This document shows positions 34,713 to 45,894 of a stretch of DNA of 64,000 nt, piece after piece (position 1 is the first letter of the stretch; every line of letters starts with the position of its first letter). This DNA is from Streptomyces bungoensis (GTDB lineage Bacteria; Actinomycetota; Actinomycetes; Streptomycetales; Streptomycetaceae). Below the pieces are notes generated by a model. That model searched no databases and had not been told where the DNA came from. It saw nothing but the letters and a program-made list of their open reading frames with translations. The position numbers were made by a program, and so were the translations under genes. Location of the stretch: the NCBI RefSeq assembly GCF_001514215.1, contig NZ_KQ948851.1, positions 947,153-1,011,152 of the forward strand, read 5' to 3'.

Positions 34713-35562
34713 CACCTCGCCCATGGCGCGGCCCCGTTCGTTCCTGTGGTCCCGCCGGATCTTCCTCACCCTGCTCACCGGCTTCGTGCTGGTCCCGGTG
34801 TACGTGATGGTCTCCAGCTCCCTGAAGCCGCTCGCGGACGTGACGGGCAAGTTCCGCTGGTTCCCCAGCGGCCTCACCGTCCGCCCGTACATCGACATCT
34901 GGTCCACGGTCCCGCTCGCCCGCTACTTCGCGAACTCGCTGATCGTGGCGGGCGCGGCGACCCTTCTCTCGGTGCTCATCGCCGTCTTCGCGGCCTACGC
35001 CGTCAGCCGCTACGACTTCCGCGGCAAGCGCGTCTTCACGGTCACCGTCCTGTCCACCCAGATGTTCCCCGGCATCCTCTTCCTCCTGCCCCTCTTCCTC
35101 CTCTACGTCAACATCGGCAACGCCACCGGCATCGCCCTGTTCGGCTCCCGGGGCGGCCTGATCCTCACCTACCTGACCTTCTCCCTCCCCTTCTCCATCT
35201 GGATGCTGATCGGCTACTTCGACTCGGTGCCGCGCGACCTGGACGAGGCGGCCCTGGTGGACGGCTGCGGCCCGCTCGGCGCACTCCTGCGCATCGTGGT
35301 GCCGGCCGCGATCCCCGGCATCGTCGCGGTCGCCGTCTACGCGTTCATGACCGCCTGGGGAGAGGTCCTCTTCGCGTCGGTCATGACCGACGACACCACC
35401 CGCACCCTCGCCGTCGGCCTCCAGGGCTACTCCACGCTCTACGACGTCTACTGGAACCAGATCATGGCCGCCTCGCTCGTCGTCAGCGTCCCCGTGGTGG
35501 CCGGCTTCCTCCTCCTGCAGCGCTATCTCGTCGCGGGTCTGACGGCGGGCGCCGTCAAGTGA
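34705..35562 (+). CDS. sugar ABC transporter permease (MalG/CebG-like)
   Basis: A 285-residue permease with six membrane segments and the EAA motif [23 protein letters not shown]. It pairs with the preceding MalF-type subunit to form the import channel. The ATG at 34705 overlaps the upstream gene, indicating translational coupling. Confidence 0.92.
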   Translation: MSSTSPMARPRSFLWSRRIFLTLLTGFVLVPVYVMVSSSLKPLADVTGKFRWFPSGLTVRPYIDIWSTVPLARYFANSLIVAGAATLLSVLIAVFAAYAVSRYDFRGKRVFTVTVLSTQMFPGILFLLPLFLLYVNIGNATGIALFGSRGGLILTYLTFSLPFSIWMLIGYFDSVPRDLDEAALVDGCGPLGALLRIVVPAAIPGIVAVAVYAFMTAWGEVLFASVMTDDTTRTLAVGLQGYSTLYDVYWNQIMAASLVVSVPVVAGFLLLQRYLVAGLTAGAVK

Positions 35563-35591
35563 CCCCCACCCCTGATCCCGAAGGGACTTCC

Positions 35592-36956
<1,365 letters not shown>

Positions 36957-36971
36957 GCCCGGCCCGGACGC

Positions 36972-37005
36972 CGGTGGGTGCGGGGTCGGGAGCCCGCACC
37001 CACCG
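36972..37005 (+). terminator. hairpin after the GH1 gene
   Basis: A 13-bp perfect stem (36972-36984 with 36993-37005) and an 8-base loop lie 16 bases after the stop codon. No T tract. Confidence 0.7.
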
Positions 37006-37083
37006 GTCGGGCACGGCGCTTGATCTGTCATGGGCATGTCATCAGCGCACGCATGCATCCCCACCCCCACTGAGGAGAGCCGC

Positions 37084-38961
37084 ATGTCATCCCGTATCCC
37101 CCGCACCCTGCTCGCCGCCGCCCTGTCCACGGCGGCCTTACTGACCTCCGGCCCGCTGCTGGCCGGCCCCGCCCACGCGGCCCAGGCCGCCGCCGTCGGC
37201 TGGGACACCGACCGGGCGGCCGCCGCGTACGCGGTGAACCCGGCCGCCGTCACCGCCTCCGGCAGCGAGAACGCCGGCACGGCTCCCGGCCTGGCCTTCG
37301 ACGGCGACGGGGCCACCCGCTGGTCCAGCGACTTCGCCGACGACGCCTGGATCCGCGTCGACCTCGGCACCACCCTCCGCGTCGACCGCGTCACCCTGGA
37401 CTGGGAGGCGGCCTACGGCAAGCGGTACGTCCTGGAGGTCTCGAAGAACGGCACCGACTGGACCCCGTTCTACACGGAGACCGACGGCACGGGCGGCTCG
37501 GTCACGGCCCACACCTACCCCCAGGAGGTCACCGGCCGCTACGTCCGCCTGCGCGGCCTGGAACGGGCGACACCGTGGGGCTACTCCCTGTGGAGCTTCA
37601 AGGTCTACGGCGGCGAACCGGCCCCGGCGTCCACGACCCGCACCAACCTGGCACTGAACCACCCGGCCTACTCCAACTACTACCAGCACGCCGGCAACTC
37701 CCCGGCGTATCTCACGGACGGCGGCTGGCCGGCCGACCTGAAGGGCGACGCCACCCGCTGGTCGAGCGACTGGAACGCGGACCGCTGGGTGTCGGTGGAC
37801 CTGGGCGCCCAGTCGACCATCGACACGGTGGACCTCTACTGGGAGTCGGCGTACGCGGTCGACTACCTCCTGCAGGTGTCGGACGACAACCGCACCTGGC
37901 GCACGGTCTACGAGCCGTCACCGTCGGACATCGCCGCCCGCCGCGCGAACGTGAAGTCCCCGTCCGACGCGACGGGCCTGCACGACACGGTGAAACTGCC
38001 GTCCCCGGCCACCGGCCGCTACGTCCGCATGCTCGGCAAGGAGCGCCGCTCCTTCTACAACCCGGCCCCCGCGACGGCCCGGTTCGGCTACTCCCTCTAC
38101 GAGTTCCAGGTCTGGGGCACAGGCGGCAGCGCCTCGGCTTCCTACCCGCCCCTGCCGGCCGACCAGCCGGGCACCTACCGCACCACCTTCTTCGACGACT
38201 TCACCGGCGCCGCACTCGACCGCTCCAAGTGGCGGGTCGTCCGCACCGGTAGCGAGATGGGCCCGGTCAACGGCGAGTCCCAGGCGTACGTCGACTCCCC
38301 GGACAACATCCAGACCCGCGACGGCAACCTGATCCTGAAGGCGAAGTACTGCAAGGGCTGCACCCAAGCGGGCGGCGGCACCTACGACTTCACCTCCGGC
38401 CGCATCGACACCAACACCCACTTCGACTTCACGTACGGCAAGGTCAGCGCCCGCATGAAGCTCCCGGTCGGCGACGGCTTCTGGCCCGCCTTCTGGCTGC
38501 TGGGCAGCAACGTCGACGACCCGTCCGTCTCCTGGCCGGCCTCCGGCGAGACCGACATCATGGAGAACATCGGCTACCCCGACTGGACCAGCACGGCCCT
38601 GCACGGCCCCGGTTACTCGGCGGACGGCAACATCGGCGCCCGTCAGACGTACCCGGGCGGCGGCACGGCGGACCAGTGGCACACGTACGCCGTCGAGTGG
38701 ACCCCGACGGCGATGCGCTTCTACGTCGACGACCGCCTGGTCCAGGAGACGACCCGCAACGAACTCGAGTCGACGCGCGGCCAGTGGGTCTACGACCACC
38801 ACCAGTACGTCATCCTCAACCTGGCCCTGGGCGGCGCCTACCCGGCCGGCTGGAACAAGGTGACGAGTCCGTACTGGGGGCTGCCTCAGTCCAGCGTGGA
38901 CCGGATCGCGGGTGGGGGAGTGGAGGCGGAGGTGGATTGGGTTCGGGTGGAGCAGAAGTGA
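37084..38961 (+). CDS. secreted GH16 endo-beta-1,3-glucanase with two discoidin (F5/8 C) domains
   Basis: A 625-residue secreted enzyme. A Sec signal peptide ends near AHA. Two F5/8 type C (CBM32-like) domains follow at about residues 45-180 and 190-355, each with ATRWSSDxxxDxWxxVDLG and a closing GYSLxxFxVxG. The GH16 domain is at about 370-625, with the catalytic motif ETDIME (Glu489, Asp491, Glu494) and FWPAFWLLG. This arrangement is typical of laminarinases. The ATG at 37084 has GAGGAG upstream; an earlier ATG at 37030 lacks one. It has its own promoter after the GH1 hairpin and probably supplies oligosaccharides to the importer. Confidence 0.92.
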   Translation: MSSRIPRTLLAAALSTAALLTSGPLLAGPAHAAQAAAVGWDTDRAAAAYAVNPAAVTASGSENAGTAPGLAFDGDGATRWSSDFADDAWIRVDLGTTLRVDRVTLDWEAAYGKRYVLEVSKNGTDWTPFYTETDGTGGSVTAHTYPQEVTGRYVRLRGLERATPWGYSLWSFKVYGGEPAPASTTRTNLALNHPAYSNYYQHAGNSPAYLTDGGWPADLKGDATRWSSDWNADRWVSVDLGAQSTIDTVDLYWESAYAVDYLLQVSDDNRTWRTVYEPSPSDIAARRANVKSPSDATGLHDTVKLPSPATGRYVRMLGKERRSFYNPAPATARFGYSLYEFQVWGTGGSASASYPPLPADQPGTYRTTFFDDFTGAALDRSKWRVVRTGSEMGPVNGESQAYVDSPDNIQTRDGNLILKAKYCKGCTQAGGGTYDFTSGRIDTNTHFDFTYGKVSARMKLPVGDGFWPAFWLLGSNVDDPSVSWPASGETDIMENIGYPDWTSTALHGPGYSADGNIGARQTYPGGGTADQWHTYAVEWTPTAMRFYVDDRLVQETTRNELESTRGQWVYDHHQYVILNLALGGAYPAGWNKVTSPYWGLPQSSVDRIAGGGVEAEVDWVRVEQK

Positions 38962-38986
38962 GACGGCGCGCGCGGCGCCCGCGGGC

Positions 38987-39901
38987 CTACTCCGGAGGCG
39001 TGGGCGTCTCGGCGGTGCGGTACATGGCCTGGACGTCAAGCTCCAGTTGCACGGTCGGTCCGACGACCGCGATGCCGCGGGCCAGCATCGAGCGCCAGTT
39101 GAGGGTGAAGTCCTCGCGGTGCAGTTCCGTCTTGGCGAGCGCCGCGCAGCGCAGCTCCTGCTCGTAACCGCCGTTCACCGTGCCGAGGTAGGTGGTGTCC
39201 AGGCCCACGGAGCGGCTGGTTCCGTGCATGGTGAGCGTGCCGTTCAGCGTCCACCGGGAGCCGCCGCGGTAGACGAACCGGGTGCTGTTGAAGTCGATGT
39301 GCGGGAAGCGCTCGACGTCGAGGAAGTCGGCGGACCGCAGATGGTTGTCGCGGGTCCTGTTGCCAGTGGTGATGCTGGAGGCGTCGATGCGCACCGAGAC
39401 CTGGGAGTCGGCCATGTCCGGCGCGATGCGGATGCCGCCGCGGAACCGGGTGAAGCGGCCGTGGACATGGGCCATGCCCACGTGCTTGGCGATGAACCGG
39501 ATCGCGGTGTGCGGCGGGTCGAACAACCAGGTGCCGGACGGCGGAAGCTCCAGCTGACGAGCGGGCAGCAGCGCGATGCGCACCGGCGGGAGTACGGCGC
39601 CGGCGGCGACGTCGACGTTGTTGCGGGCGGGCGTGAGGCCCTCCGCCACGGCCATCACACTGTAGGAGCCGGGCGGCAGCGTTGCCATGAACAGGCCGTA
39701 CGGATCGGTCGTGCCCTGGGCGACGACGCGGTGGCTGTCCAGCGCGGTCACCGTGATCTCGGCGCCACCCATCGGCTGCCCCAGGGGATCGACGACCTCG
39801 CAGCCGTACCGGCCGGCGCCGGGTGGCAGGGGTACCGAGAGGCCCTGCGCGGCACCAGAAGCGTTACGGGAACGCTGACGCCGGAGCAGTCCGAGGGCCA
39901 T
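38987..39901 (-). CDS. YceI-family protein with N-terminal carboxypeptidase-regulatory-like domain
   Basis: A 304-residue protein. Residues 25-105 form a carboxypeptidase-regulatory-like beta-sandwich (VDPLGQPMGGAEITVTAL, then DPYGLFMATLPPGSYSV). Residues 115-300 are the YceI lipocalin-like domain that binds isoprenoids (WLFDPPHTAIRFIAKHVGMAHVHGRFTRFRGGI, SADFLDVERFPHIDFNST). There is no signal peptide, so it is probably cytosolic. The ATG at 39901 has AAGGTGG upstream. It is convergent with the GH16 gene. YceI paralogues may handle polyisoprenoid lipids; the fusion is common in actinobacteria. Confidence 0.88.
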   Translation of the reverse strand: MALGLLRRQRSRNASGAAQGLSVPLPPGAGRYGCEVVDPLGQPMGGAEITVTALDSHRVVAQGTTDPYGLFMATLPPGSYSVMAVAEGLTPARNNVDVAAGAVLPPVRIALLPARQLELPPSGTWLFDPPHTAIRFIAKHVGMAHVHGRFTRFRGGIRIAPDMADSQVSVRIDASSITTGNRTRDNHLRSADFLDVERFPHIDFNSTRFVYRGGSRWTLNGTLTMHGTSRSVGLDTTYLGTVNGGYEQELRCAALAKTELHREDFTLNWRSMLARGIAVVGPTVQLELDVQAMYRTAETPTPPE

Positions 39902-40407
39902 GCTGTCCACCTTTCCTCGTACGTCTCGCCACCGCACCCAAAGATGCGGTGCAGATGAGTTGCATCCGTGATGAAGTCAACTCTTCAACGATCATAGGTG
40001 GGTGATGTCAGGCGGTTCAGTGGCGAGGCTGAGGCACGCAAAGGCCTCGCCGTCCCCTCAGACCGCTGTAGATCGCCGTGATCACGGCCCCAGGGCGATT
40101 GTAGAGTCCCGCTGCTTTGCATCGGTGCTGTGGCGAAGGACACCCGCCAGTGACGAGGTGTTCACGCGTGGCTCGTGGCTCCGTTACCGGGTCCACACAT
40201 TCCGCATGTCGTAATCGTTCGGCACTCACCGAACCACGCACGGCGCCCGATCCCGCCGGCCCAAGACCCCTCTCTCACCGAACCGAAGCCGGGTAGGCTT
40301 GATCGCATCGTCATCGCGGCCCGACGGGCTTCCGCTCCATCTCGGTGGAGTCTCGAAGGACATGCCCCCACCCGCACGAGTCATTTCGTGCTGCCTGGGG
40401 GAAGTCC
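39902..40407. other. gene-free interval before the accessory island
   Basis: About 500 bases with no supportable gene. The first 90 bases are the YceI promoter region. They include an inverted repeat GAGTTG...CAACTC (39957-39983) and, on the minus strand, TTGACTTCATC. Near 40290 a TAGGCT may be a -10 for the plus-strand fusion gene. G+C is visibly lower than in the flanking chromosome. Confidence 0.5.
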
Positions 40408-41868
40408 TTGCTGTTCCGCGAGTCCGCGAAAACGATCGCCGCGAGGGCACTCGACACGTCGCTCTACCTCCACCTCACCGAGCAGTTCGTCCATATGCAC
40501 GGTCACCGGCCCAATGCCGCCGAAGCCCGCTCCTGGGAGCGGAGCATCCCCGCTCTGGCCGCCGCGCTCAACGACGCGGGCCTCGGCGAGGTGGAGGTCA
40601 TACTGGAGTACGCCCTCCCGCTGAACAGCAAGCGGGCCGACGCCGTCCTCGCCGGAGTGCATCCCACCACGGGCGAGCCGTCGTACGTCGTCGTCGAGCT
40701 GAAACAGTGGAGCCAGGCAGAGCCGGACGAGGACGACCCGGCGCTGTGTCGGATCGACGCCTACGCGCATCCGATCCTCAATCCGATCGAGCAGGTGCGC
40801 CGCTACTGCGAGTACCTCGTCAACTTCAACGGCGCGGTGGCCGAGCACCCGGACCGGGTCAGCGGTGTGGCGTACCTGCACAACGCCACGGAGTTCGGCG
40901 TGGGCGGTCTACGGGCGGTCGAACTGGACAACCGCGGGCAGATGTTCACCGGCGAGCGGCGCGGCGAGTTCATCGACCACCTCCGAGTCAGGCTCAGCGA
41001 CAAGGTGCCCGGCGCACGCGCGGCCGACGAACTCCAGGCGGGCAGGATTGTGCCCTCGAAGCAGTTGATGTCCGTCGCGGCCCAGGAGGTGCGTGAGCGG
41101 GAGCAGTTCGTGCTGCTGGACGAGCAGCAGGTCGCGTACCGCATGGTTCTCAACGCGGTACGCAAGGCCAAGCGGTCCAATCACAAGGAGGTCGTGGTCG
41201 TCACCGGCGGCCCCGGCACCGGCTTCATCGACCAGGCGGATGAAGCTCTGGGAGCGGGTGGAGTGTTGAGCGCGAGTAAGGAGGAGGTGGCTCGCGCTCA
41301 GTATCCGGCGTTCTTCCGGGATGCGGCCAAGTTGGAGGCCGAGGCGGTTGAGCTTCACGTGTATGCCAACCAGGCGGTGCCTGGACTGTTGCAGACGGAA
41401 GAGTACGCGCGGGCGGTGTTCATCAACTGGCGGCCTCTGCTGCATGAGGATGTGGTCGAGCAGAGGGTGACGGCGCGCCTGGCCCGGCAGGAGATTTTCT
41501 GCCGGGCGCAGTTGCCTACCCTCAGCTTCGTCATCGAGGAGTCGGTACTGCGTAGGCCACTGGCCGGGTGGGGCGTCATGCGAGGGCAGTTGGAGCAGAT
41601 CCTGCTACACGGACAGCGACGTAACGTGGAGATCCAGGTGATGCCGACTGAGCGGGACGAGCACGCCGGACTGGCTGGTCCGTTCACCTTGATCGAGACG
41701 AAGGAAGGGCAGAGGATCGCGTACGTGGAGGCTCAGCAGGACAGTCGCCTCTACACGGCGCGGAAGCCAGTCCGGGAGATCGAGGAGCAGTACGGACTCC
41801 TTCGGGCCCAAGCACTCACTCCGCGCGAGTCGCTGGCCTTCGTCGAGAAGTTGCTTGGAGAGAGATGA
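40408..41868 (+). CDS. in-frame fusion: DUF2075 nuclease/helicase N-half joined to Scr1-type (DUF5753) regulator C-half
   Basis: A 486-residue chimeric reading frame. Residues 1-250 are the front of a DUF2075 helicase, with an N-terminal PD-(D/E)xK-like nuclease region (KRADAVLAGVHPTTG, VVVELKQW). Residues 255-271 run into a Walker A strand, VVVVTGGPGTG, then stop being helicase: the GKS and all later motifs are missing. From FIDQADEALGAGG onward it is an Scr1-family DUF5753 regulator (VPGLLQTEEYARAV, GWGVMRGQLEQILL), whose own N-terminal XRE helix-turn-helix is missing. The junction is near 41220. TTG at 40408 has GGGGGAA upstream and matches the usual helicase N terminus. It overlaps the DUF397 gene (ATGA). 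Likely a deletion product. Confidence 0.85.
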   Translation: MLFRESAKTIAARALDTSLYLHLTEQFVHMHGHRPNAAEARSWERSIPALAAALNDAGLGEVEVILEYALPLNSKRADAVLAGVHPTTGEPSYVVVELKQWSQAEPDEDDPALCRIDAYAHPILNPIEQVRRYCEYLVNFNGAVAEHPDRVSGVAYLHNATEFGVGGLRAVELDNRGQMFTGERRGEFIDHLRVRLSDKVPGARAADELQAGRIVPSKQLMSVAAQEVREREQFVLLDEQQVAYRMVLNAVRKAKRSNHKEVVVVTGGPGTGFIDQADEALGAGGVLSASKEEVARAQYPAFFRDAAKLEAEAVELHVYANQAVPGLLQTEEYARAVFINWRPLLHEDVVEQRVTARLARQEIFCRAQLPTLSFVIEESVLRRPLAGWGVMRGQLEQILLHGQRRNVEIQVMPTERDEHAGLAGPFTLIETKEGQRIAYVEAQQDSRLYTARKPVREIEEQYGLLRAQALTPRESLAFVEKLLGER

Positions 41869-42059
41869 ACGTCGAACAGCCTGTACCTGAGTCGGCCTGG
41901 TTCAAGAGCAGCTACAGCAGCGGGGCTGGCGGCGAATGCGTAGAGGTAGCCGCCACCCCCGACAGGGTCCACATCCGCGACTCGAAGGACACAACTCGCG
42001 CCGCACTCGCCGTGGACCCCACGACCTGGACCGAGTTCGTCGCCTTCGCGGCACTCTGA
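41865..42059 (+). CDS. DUF397 protein (Scr2-like partner)
   Basis: A 64-residue DUF397 protein: WFKSSYSSGAGGECVEVA, VHIRDSKD and a C-terminal TWTEFVAFAAL. DUF397 proteins are encoded directly after Scr1/DUF5753 regulators in Streptomyces and act as their toxin-like or antagonist partner. Here the ATG overlaps the stop of the fused regulator, so the pair kept its coupling although the regulator lost its DNA-binding domain. Confidence 0.93.
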   Translation: MNVEQPVPESAWFKSSYSSGAGGECVEVAATPDRVHIRDSKDTTRAALAVDPTTWTEFVAFAAL

Positions 42060-42065
42060 ACAGAC

Positions 42066-42106
42066 GCGGGGCCCTCGGCAAGCGCACCGCTTGCCGAGGG
42101 CCCCGC
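42066..42106 (+). terminator. strong hairpin after DUF397 gene
   Basis: A perfect 18-bp stem (42066-42083 with 42089-42106) around a 5-base loop starts 6 bases after the stop codon. Confidence 0.88.
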
Positions 42107-42232
42107 GCACGTCCGCTCGCGCAACACCTTCAGTAGCCCAGGCGCCTGCTCGCCGGATGCCCGCGCAGGCCAGTGCGGTGCGGCCGTCAACGTCCGCCTC
42201 GGGCCCGGTGCCGTGCTCGGCTGAGACTGAGG

Positions 42233-42742
42233 TCAGAACGCCTTCAGATAGACCCTGGCCTGATGGTCCTTGAGCGCCTGGACGTAGATGTCGATCCACT
42301 GCACCTTCTTGCGGCGATCGTCCTTCACGCACGGGGGGCAGACACCGGCCGAGCGGGCTTCCTTCAGCGTCTGCGGTTCCGCCAGCCCGAGGTGCCGGAA
42401 CAGCTCGCCATCCGGGGCGAAGTCGACCTTCTTCACCTTCAGCGGTTCCTCGGGACGAAGGTCCGCCGCGATGCCCTCGGCGTTCTTCTCGCTGGTGACG
42501 AACGAGAGGAGGTAGATGTCCTCCTGGGGGTTGATCTGCACGGCTCCCTTGACCTCGGTCGCACCCTTGGGCGCCGTCACGTGCATGAACGCCGACGCCT
42601 CGGGCACGCCGGCGTTCTCGTCCCAGCGCGAGGTGCGCCCGTCGGTCACACGGCGGTCGTCCGTGTCCGGTCCGGAGCAGGCGGAAAGCAGAAGAGTGGC
42701 TGCCACTGCCGCGATGAGGAGGGCTCCTCGTTTGGTCGTCAC
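42233..42742 (-). CDS. lipoprotein of the ESX-like cluster
   Basis: A 169-residue lipoprotein with signal and lipobox LLLSAC. The mature part includes two Cys in GVCPPCVKDD, probably disulfide bonded, and ends in VYLKAF. GTG at 42742 overlaps the preceding gene's stop (GTGA). In Streptomyces, lipoproteins of this kind follow WXG-like two-gene units. Its role may be surface anchoring or partner binding (inference). Confidence 0.8.
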   Translation of the reverse strand: MTTKRGALLIAAVAATLLLSACSGPDTDDRRVTDGRTSRWDENAGVPEASAFMHVTAPKGATEVKGAVQINPQEDIYLLSFVTSEKNAEGIAADLRPEEPLKVKKVDFAPDGELFRHLGLAEPQTLKEARSAGVCPPCVKDDRRKKVQWIDIYVQALKDHQARVYLKAF

Positions 42743-44144
42743 CGGTTCTCCTCGTCACCGCGTGAGACGTCGCCGCGGGTTCCTTCTCGTCCTTGGTCCG
42801 GCGGGTTCACTGTCGGTTTCGCATCGCTGTCCAGGTCGTACGTGTACGTGGAGCTACTGCCTCGCATGTCGAACTCCCGAGCAAGTCCGGTCTTGTGCAA
42901 CCGTCCCATCTCGGAGTCCGGGATCACCACGCCTCCGGGGAAGGTGGTCGACTTGCCGGCGTCCCAGTTGTACCGGTCCCACACGTTGGCCTGGTATTCG
43001 AGCGAAACCTTGGGCTTGCCGTCCGCGCCGGGGGTGACGGTGACCATCCCCGACTGCGACCGACCGCCTTGCTCTCCACCGGTACGACGACCGTCTTGTC
43101 ACCACCGGCCTTCTCGAAGGCGTCGAGCCCCTGCTGTCGCCACGCGTCCTGGTTCTGGGCGATGTGGACCGAGACGTCGTCGCGAAATCCGGGATCGTCC
43201 TTGAGGATGCGGTCGATGTCCAGGTCCAGCGGCTCACCCGTTGCACTCAGGTAATGCTCCATGTTGCGCGACGCGGCGTTCTCCCCGCTGAAGTCGCCGC
43301 CGGCCGCGATGCCCTGCGCGCGGGCCAGGTACCACAGATCCTCGGCCGTAGGCTTCTCGGTGTTGAACGCTCCGGACCCCGCGTCAGCAGCATGCCAGTG
43401 GTACAGCGGGCTCATGATCCCCGCCTTCCGCAACTCGTCGCCCTTCTCCTGAAGCAGGATGCCGCGCGTGACCGGATCGAGGCCGCGCCACCACTCGGCG
43501 ACCGCCTTCTTGCCCTTGGGGACGTGCTGCGCCTTCGCCCTCTCCGCAAGCGACGGGTACGGGTCGGGCCCCGCTTCCCGGTTGAAACCGCCGATCGTGC
43601 CGTCCAGGGGGTCGCTGTCCTGCATCATGGAGGCGAGAGCGAGTTTGAACCCCTCGTCCGCGTCGTTCAGGGCCGCCACCGCCGAATCCAGTTGCGCGGC
43701 CCATCCGGCAGCGGCCTTGCGGGCGCTCTCCTGGTAGTCGGGATCATGCACGTAGGCCATGTGCTCGCTGTGATCCAGCTTGGACGTGTCGAAGGCGACG
43801 GCGCCTTGCTCGGACACCTTCATGCCGGCCTTCACCGCGTCCTCTCGGACGTACTCGATCTTCTTGCGAAGACGGCTGAATTCAGCGTGCGCGTCCCGGA
43901 GCAGTTCGGCGACGGCCTTCGCCTCGCTCTGCGCTCCCTGGTACTCCTTCCATGTCACGGCGAAGCGCGCGGAGCCGGCGCTGGCACTCAGACCCACCCA
44001 CGTGTCGCCGAGGGAAATTCCATGCACTTCCTGTTGGTAGGTTCGCGCGAGCTTGTCGAAGTCCTTGGCCATGGCGGCCCAGTCGTCGGCAGCCGTGGTG
44101 AGCTTCGACAGGTCGGTGCCCATGATCTCGTAGTACGTCACCAT
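42739..44144 (-). pseudogene. large WXG-like (ESX-associated) protein, frameshifted
   Basis: A gene of about 468 codons split by a frameshift. The first part starts MVTYYEIMGTDLSKL at 44144 with AGGAG upstream. It has a long helical WXG-like N-terminal region (about 140 residues), then a central region (AEWWRGLDPVTRGILLQEKGDELRKAGIM). The frame breaks in about 43060-43070: the last good residues are VVPVESK, and the continuation in the next frame is MVTVTPGADGKPKVSLEY, running to 42739. A missing G in a short G run would restore it. The upstream small gene and downstream lipoprotein complete the usual three-gene set. Either a decayed gene or a sequencing error. Confidence 0.7.
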
Positions 44145-44190
44145 GGCTGAACTCCTGTTTCAGGACCGCGGTTCGGTCGGACCTGTGCGA

Positions 44191-44481
44191 TCAGAACGAG
44201 TCGAGCGCGGAGGACTTGCGGATGCCCAGCTCGATGCCGGTGTCCGTGTTCTGCAGCAGCGTGTTGGTGGCGCGCAACGCGGTCTTCTCCGAGCCGAGGC
44301 GGCGGGAGTTTGAGGGGTGGCTCACCGGACCTGCTCTGAAGACCGCGCGTAAGACGTGGAGCGAACAGCTCACGACGCTGCCGCCGGACGGCGAGCCTCC
44401 ACCGCCATCGAGCGGTGCCGCATGGTTCAGGCGCATCCGGGTCGGCGCCGCACCACCCGGTGATATGTCGCCTTCGGTCAT
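44191..44481 (-). pseudogene. remnant of a small WXG-like partner protein
   Basis: A 96-codon frame 46 bases upstream of the large WXG-like gene. Its C-terminal 38 residues (LGSEKTALRATNTLLQNTDTG to SALDSF) look like a genuine WXG-partner end, and its N terminus (MTEGDISPGG) could be genuine. The middle (VSCSLHVLRAVFRAGPVSHPS) is out of character with the helical middle expected and is probably frameshifted or deleted. Low confidence in the exact boundaries. Confidence 0.4.
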
Positions 44482-44784
44482 GATCTCTCCCCCGAGTGTG
44501 ATCAGATGCCCGCAACTTTATGTGAGGCACAGTTAGGGCTGCAAAGTGCCGGTGGGCCGGAAACCGGCCTCGCCGACGCGGTACGGGCCGCGTCAGCGAA
44601 GGCGTACCTGACCCTGGACGGCACGCGAACCCTGGGGGCTCCTCCGCGATCTGCGGCGCCCAGCCACCCGGATCGCCAGCCTTGTCCAAGCCGTCTCCAT
44701 CCTTCATCTCCGGCTCGGAGCGAGGACGGGAAACGGTCAGTGCATGCCGACCCTTGGAGCGCGGAGCTACTGTAAGTTCCTGCC
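44482..44784. other. divergent upstream region
   Basis: About 300 bases between the minus-strand ESX-like set and the plus-strand EcsC-like gene. I see no gene. A TACTGTAAG-type -10 lies about 20 bases before the EcsC-like ATG, and an AACTTTATGTGAG stretch near 44515 may serve the minus strand. Confidence 0.4.
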
Positions 44785-45660
44785 ATGAAGCAGGGTAAAG
44801 AGGTCGAGAACCCCGAGTCGCGTTTCTTCGCGGTGCTGCTGGCGGCAGCGAAGCTTCCGGGTGTGCGTATCCACAGGGAGGCGTACCTCCGAAGTGCGCT
44901 GGCTCGCCACTGCTCCGAGGAGGAGATCCGACGAGCGACAGAAGAGACTCCCGCCGCGGCCGGCATCACCGTCGAGCTTCTCGACAAGGTCGCCAACGAC
45001 TCGATCCGCTACGAGACCGCCAAAGTCAGCGCTCTCTCCGCCGCGGCCGGGATACCCGGCATCCTCGCCCTTCCCGCCACGGTGCCCGCCGACTTGGCAC
45101 AGTACGTCGGCCACATGCTGCGTATCGCGCAGAAGCTCGCCTATCTCTACAGCTGGCCCGAACTGTTCTCCGACGAGGGCGATGACGTCGATGACACGAC
45201 CGTGGGGGTGCTCACGCTGTTCTTCGGCGTGATGTTCGGCACCCAGTCGGCGAACGCCGCTGTGGGGAAGGTCGCGGGGATGATGTCGGAGCAGGTCGCC
45301 AAGAAGCTGCCTCAGAAGGCGCTCACCAAGGGCGTCGTCTATCCCATAGTGAAGAAGGTCGCGGCCTTCATCGGCGTCAAGATGACAAAGGAGTCGTTCG
45401 CGAAGACCGTGTCGAAGGCCATTCCTCTCGTAGGGGCTGCCGTCTCCGGCGGGCTCACCTTCGCGACCTACCTTCCGATGGCCAAGAGGCTCAAGAAGCA
45501 CCTCGCCGGCCTGCCGCTGGCGGACCCGTCGCACCGAGTGATGGAGGGAGAAGTCGTGGACGGAGAAGTCGTCGAAGAGCACGAATCCTTCGTCCCGGCA
45601 CAGGCTGAGCCGCACGGCGCGGACTCCGCTGCCGTCAAGCTGGAGGAACCCAGGTCCTGA
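44785..45660 (+). CDS. EcsC-like protein, hypothetical
   Basis: A 291-residue helical protein with hydrophobic stretches (SALSAAAGIPGILALPATVPADLAQYVGHMLRIAQKLAYLYSW, then VGVLTLFFGVMFG, and IPLVGAAVSGGLTFATYLPMA) resembling EcsC-family membrane-associated proteins. The C-terminal 40 residues are acidic and disordered. The ATG has a weak ribosome site. The neighbours are conflict-type genes, but no immunity or effector role is supported. Confidence 0.7.
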   Translation: MKQGKEVENPESRFFAVLLAAAKLPGVRIHREAYLRSALARHCSEEEIRRATEETPAAAGITVELLDKVANDSIRYETAKVSALSAAAGIPGILALPATVPADLAQYVGHMLRIAQKLAYLYSWPELFSDEGDDVDDTTVGVLTLFFGVMFGTQSANAAVGKVAGMMSEQVAKKLPQKALTKGVVYPIVKKVAAFIGVKMTKESFAKTVSKAIPLVGAAVSGGLTFATYLPMAKRLKKHLAGLPLADPSHRVMEGEVVDGEVVEEHESFVPAQAEPHGADSAAVKLEEPRS

Positions 45661-45894
45661 CGCCGCGAGTGGGCTCCTGGCTGCCCAAGGTGCCCGCCTT
45701 CCAACTTCGATGGAGGTGCGGACCCGGTTCGCAGCCGCGACGTCGGTGATCACTTGGAGGGCAGCAGAGCCCTCATCCTTTGCCCACCTTGATCTGAACT
45801 TTGCCATCCCTCGACTCGGATCGCGAAAGCAACCCGGCTCGGTGAACTACCGTCTTCGGGCCGGTCAGCCGACTCAGGGGGAGCAGAAGACGCC

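Noticed and set aside
39957..39983. GAGTTG...CAACTC inverted repeat as a MarR operator for the YceI gene
   Set aside because: Arms of six bases with a long, asymmetric centre; could be chance.
44506..44775. 89-codon plus-strand frame in the gap before the EcsC-like gene
   Set aside because: No ribosome site, no recognisable motif and it overlaps the promoter region.
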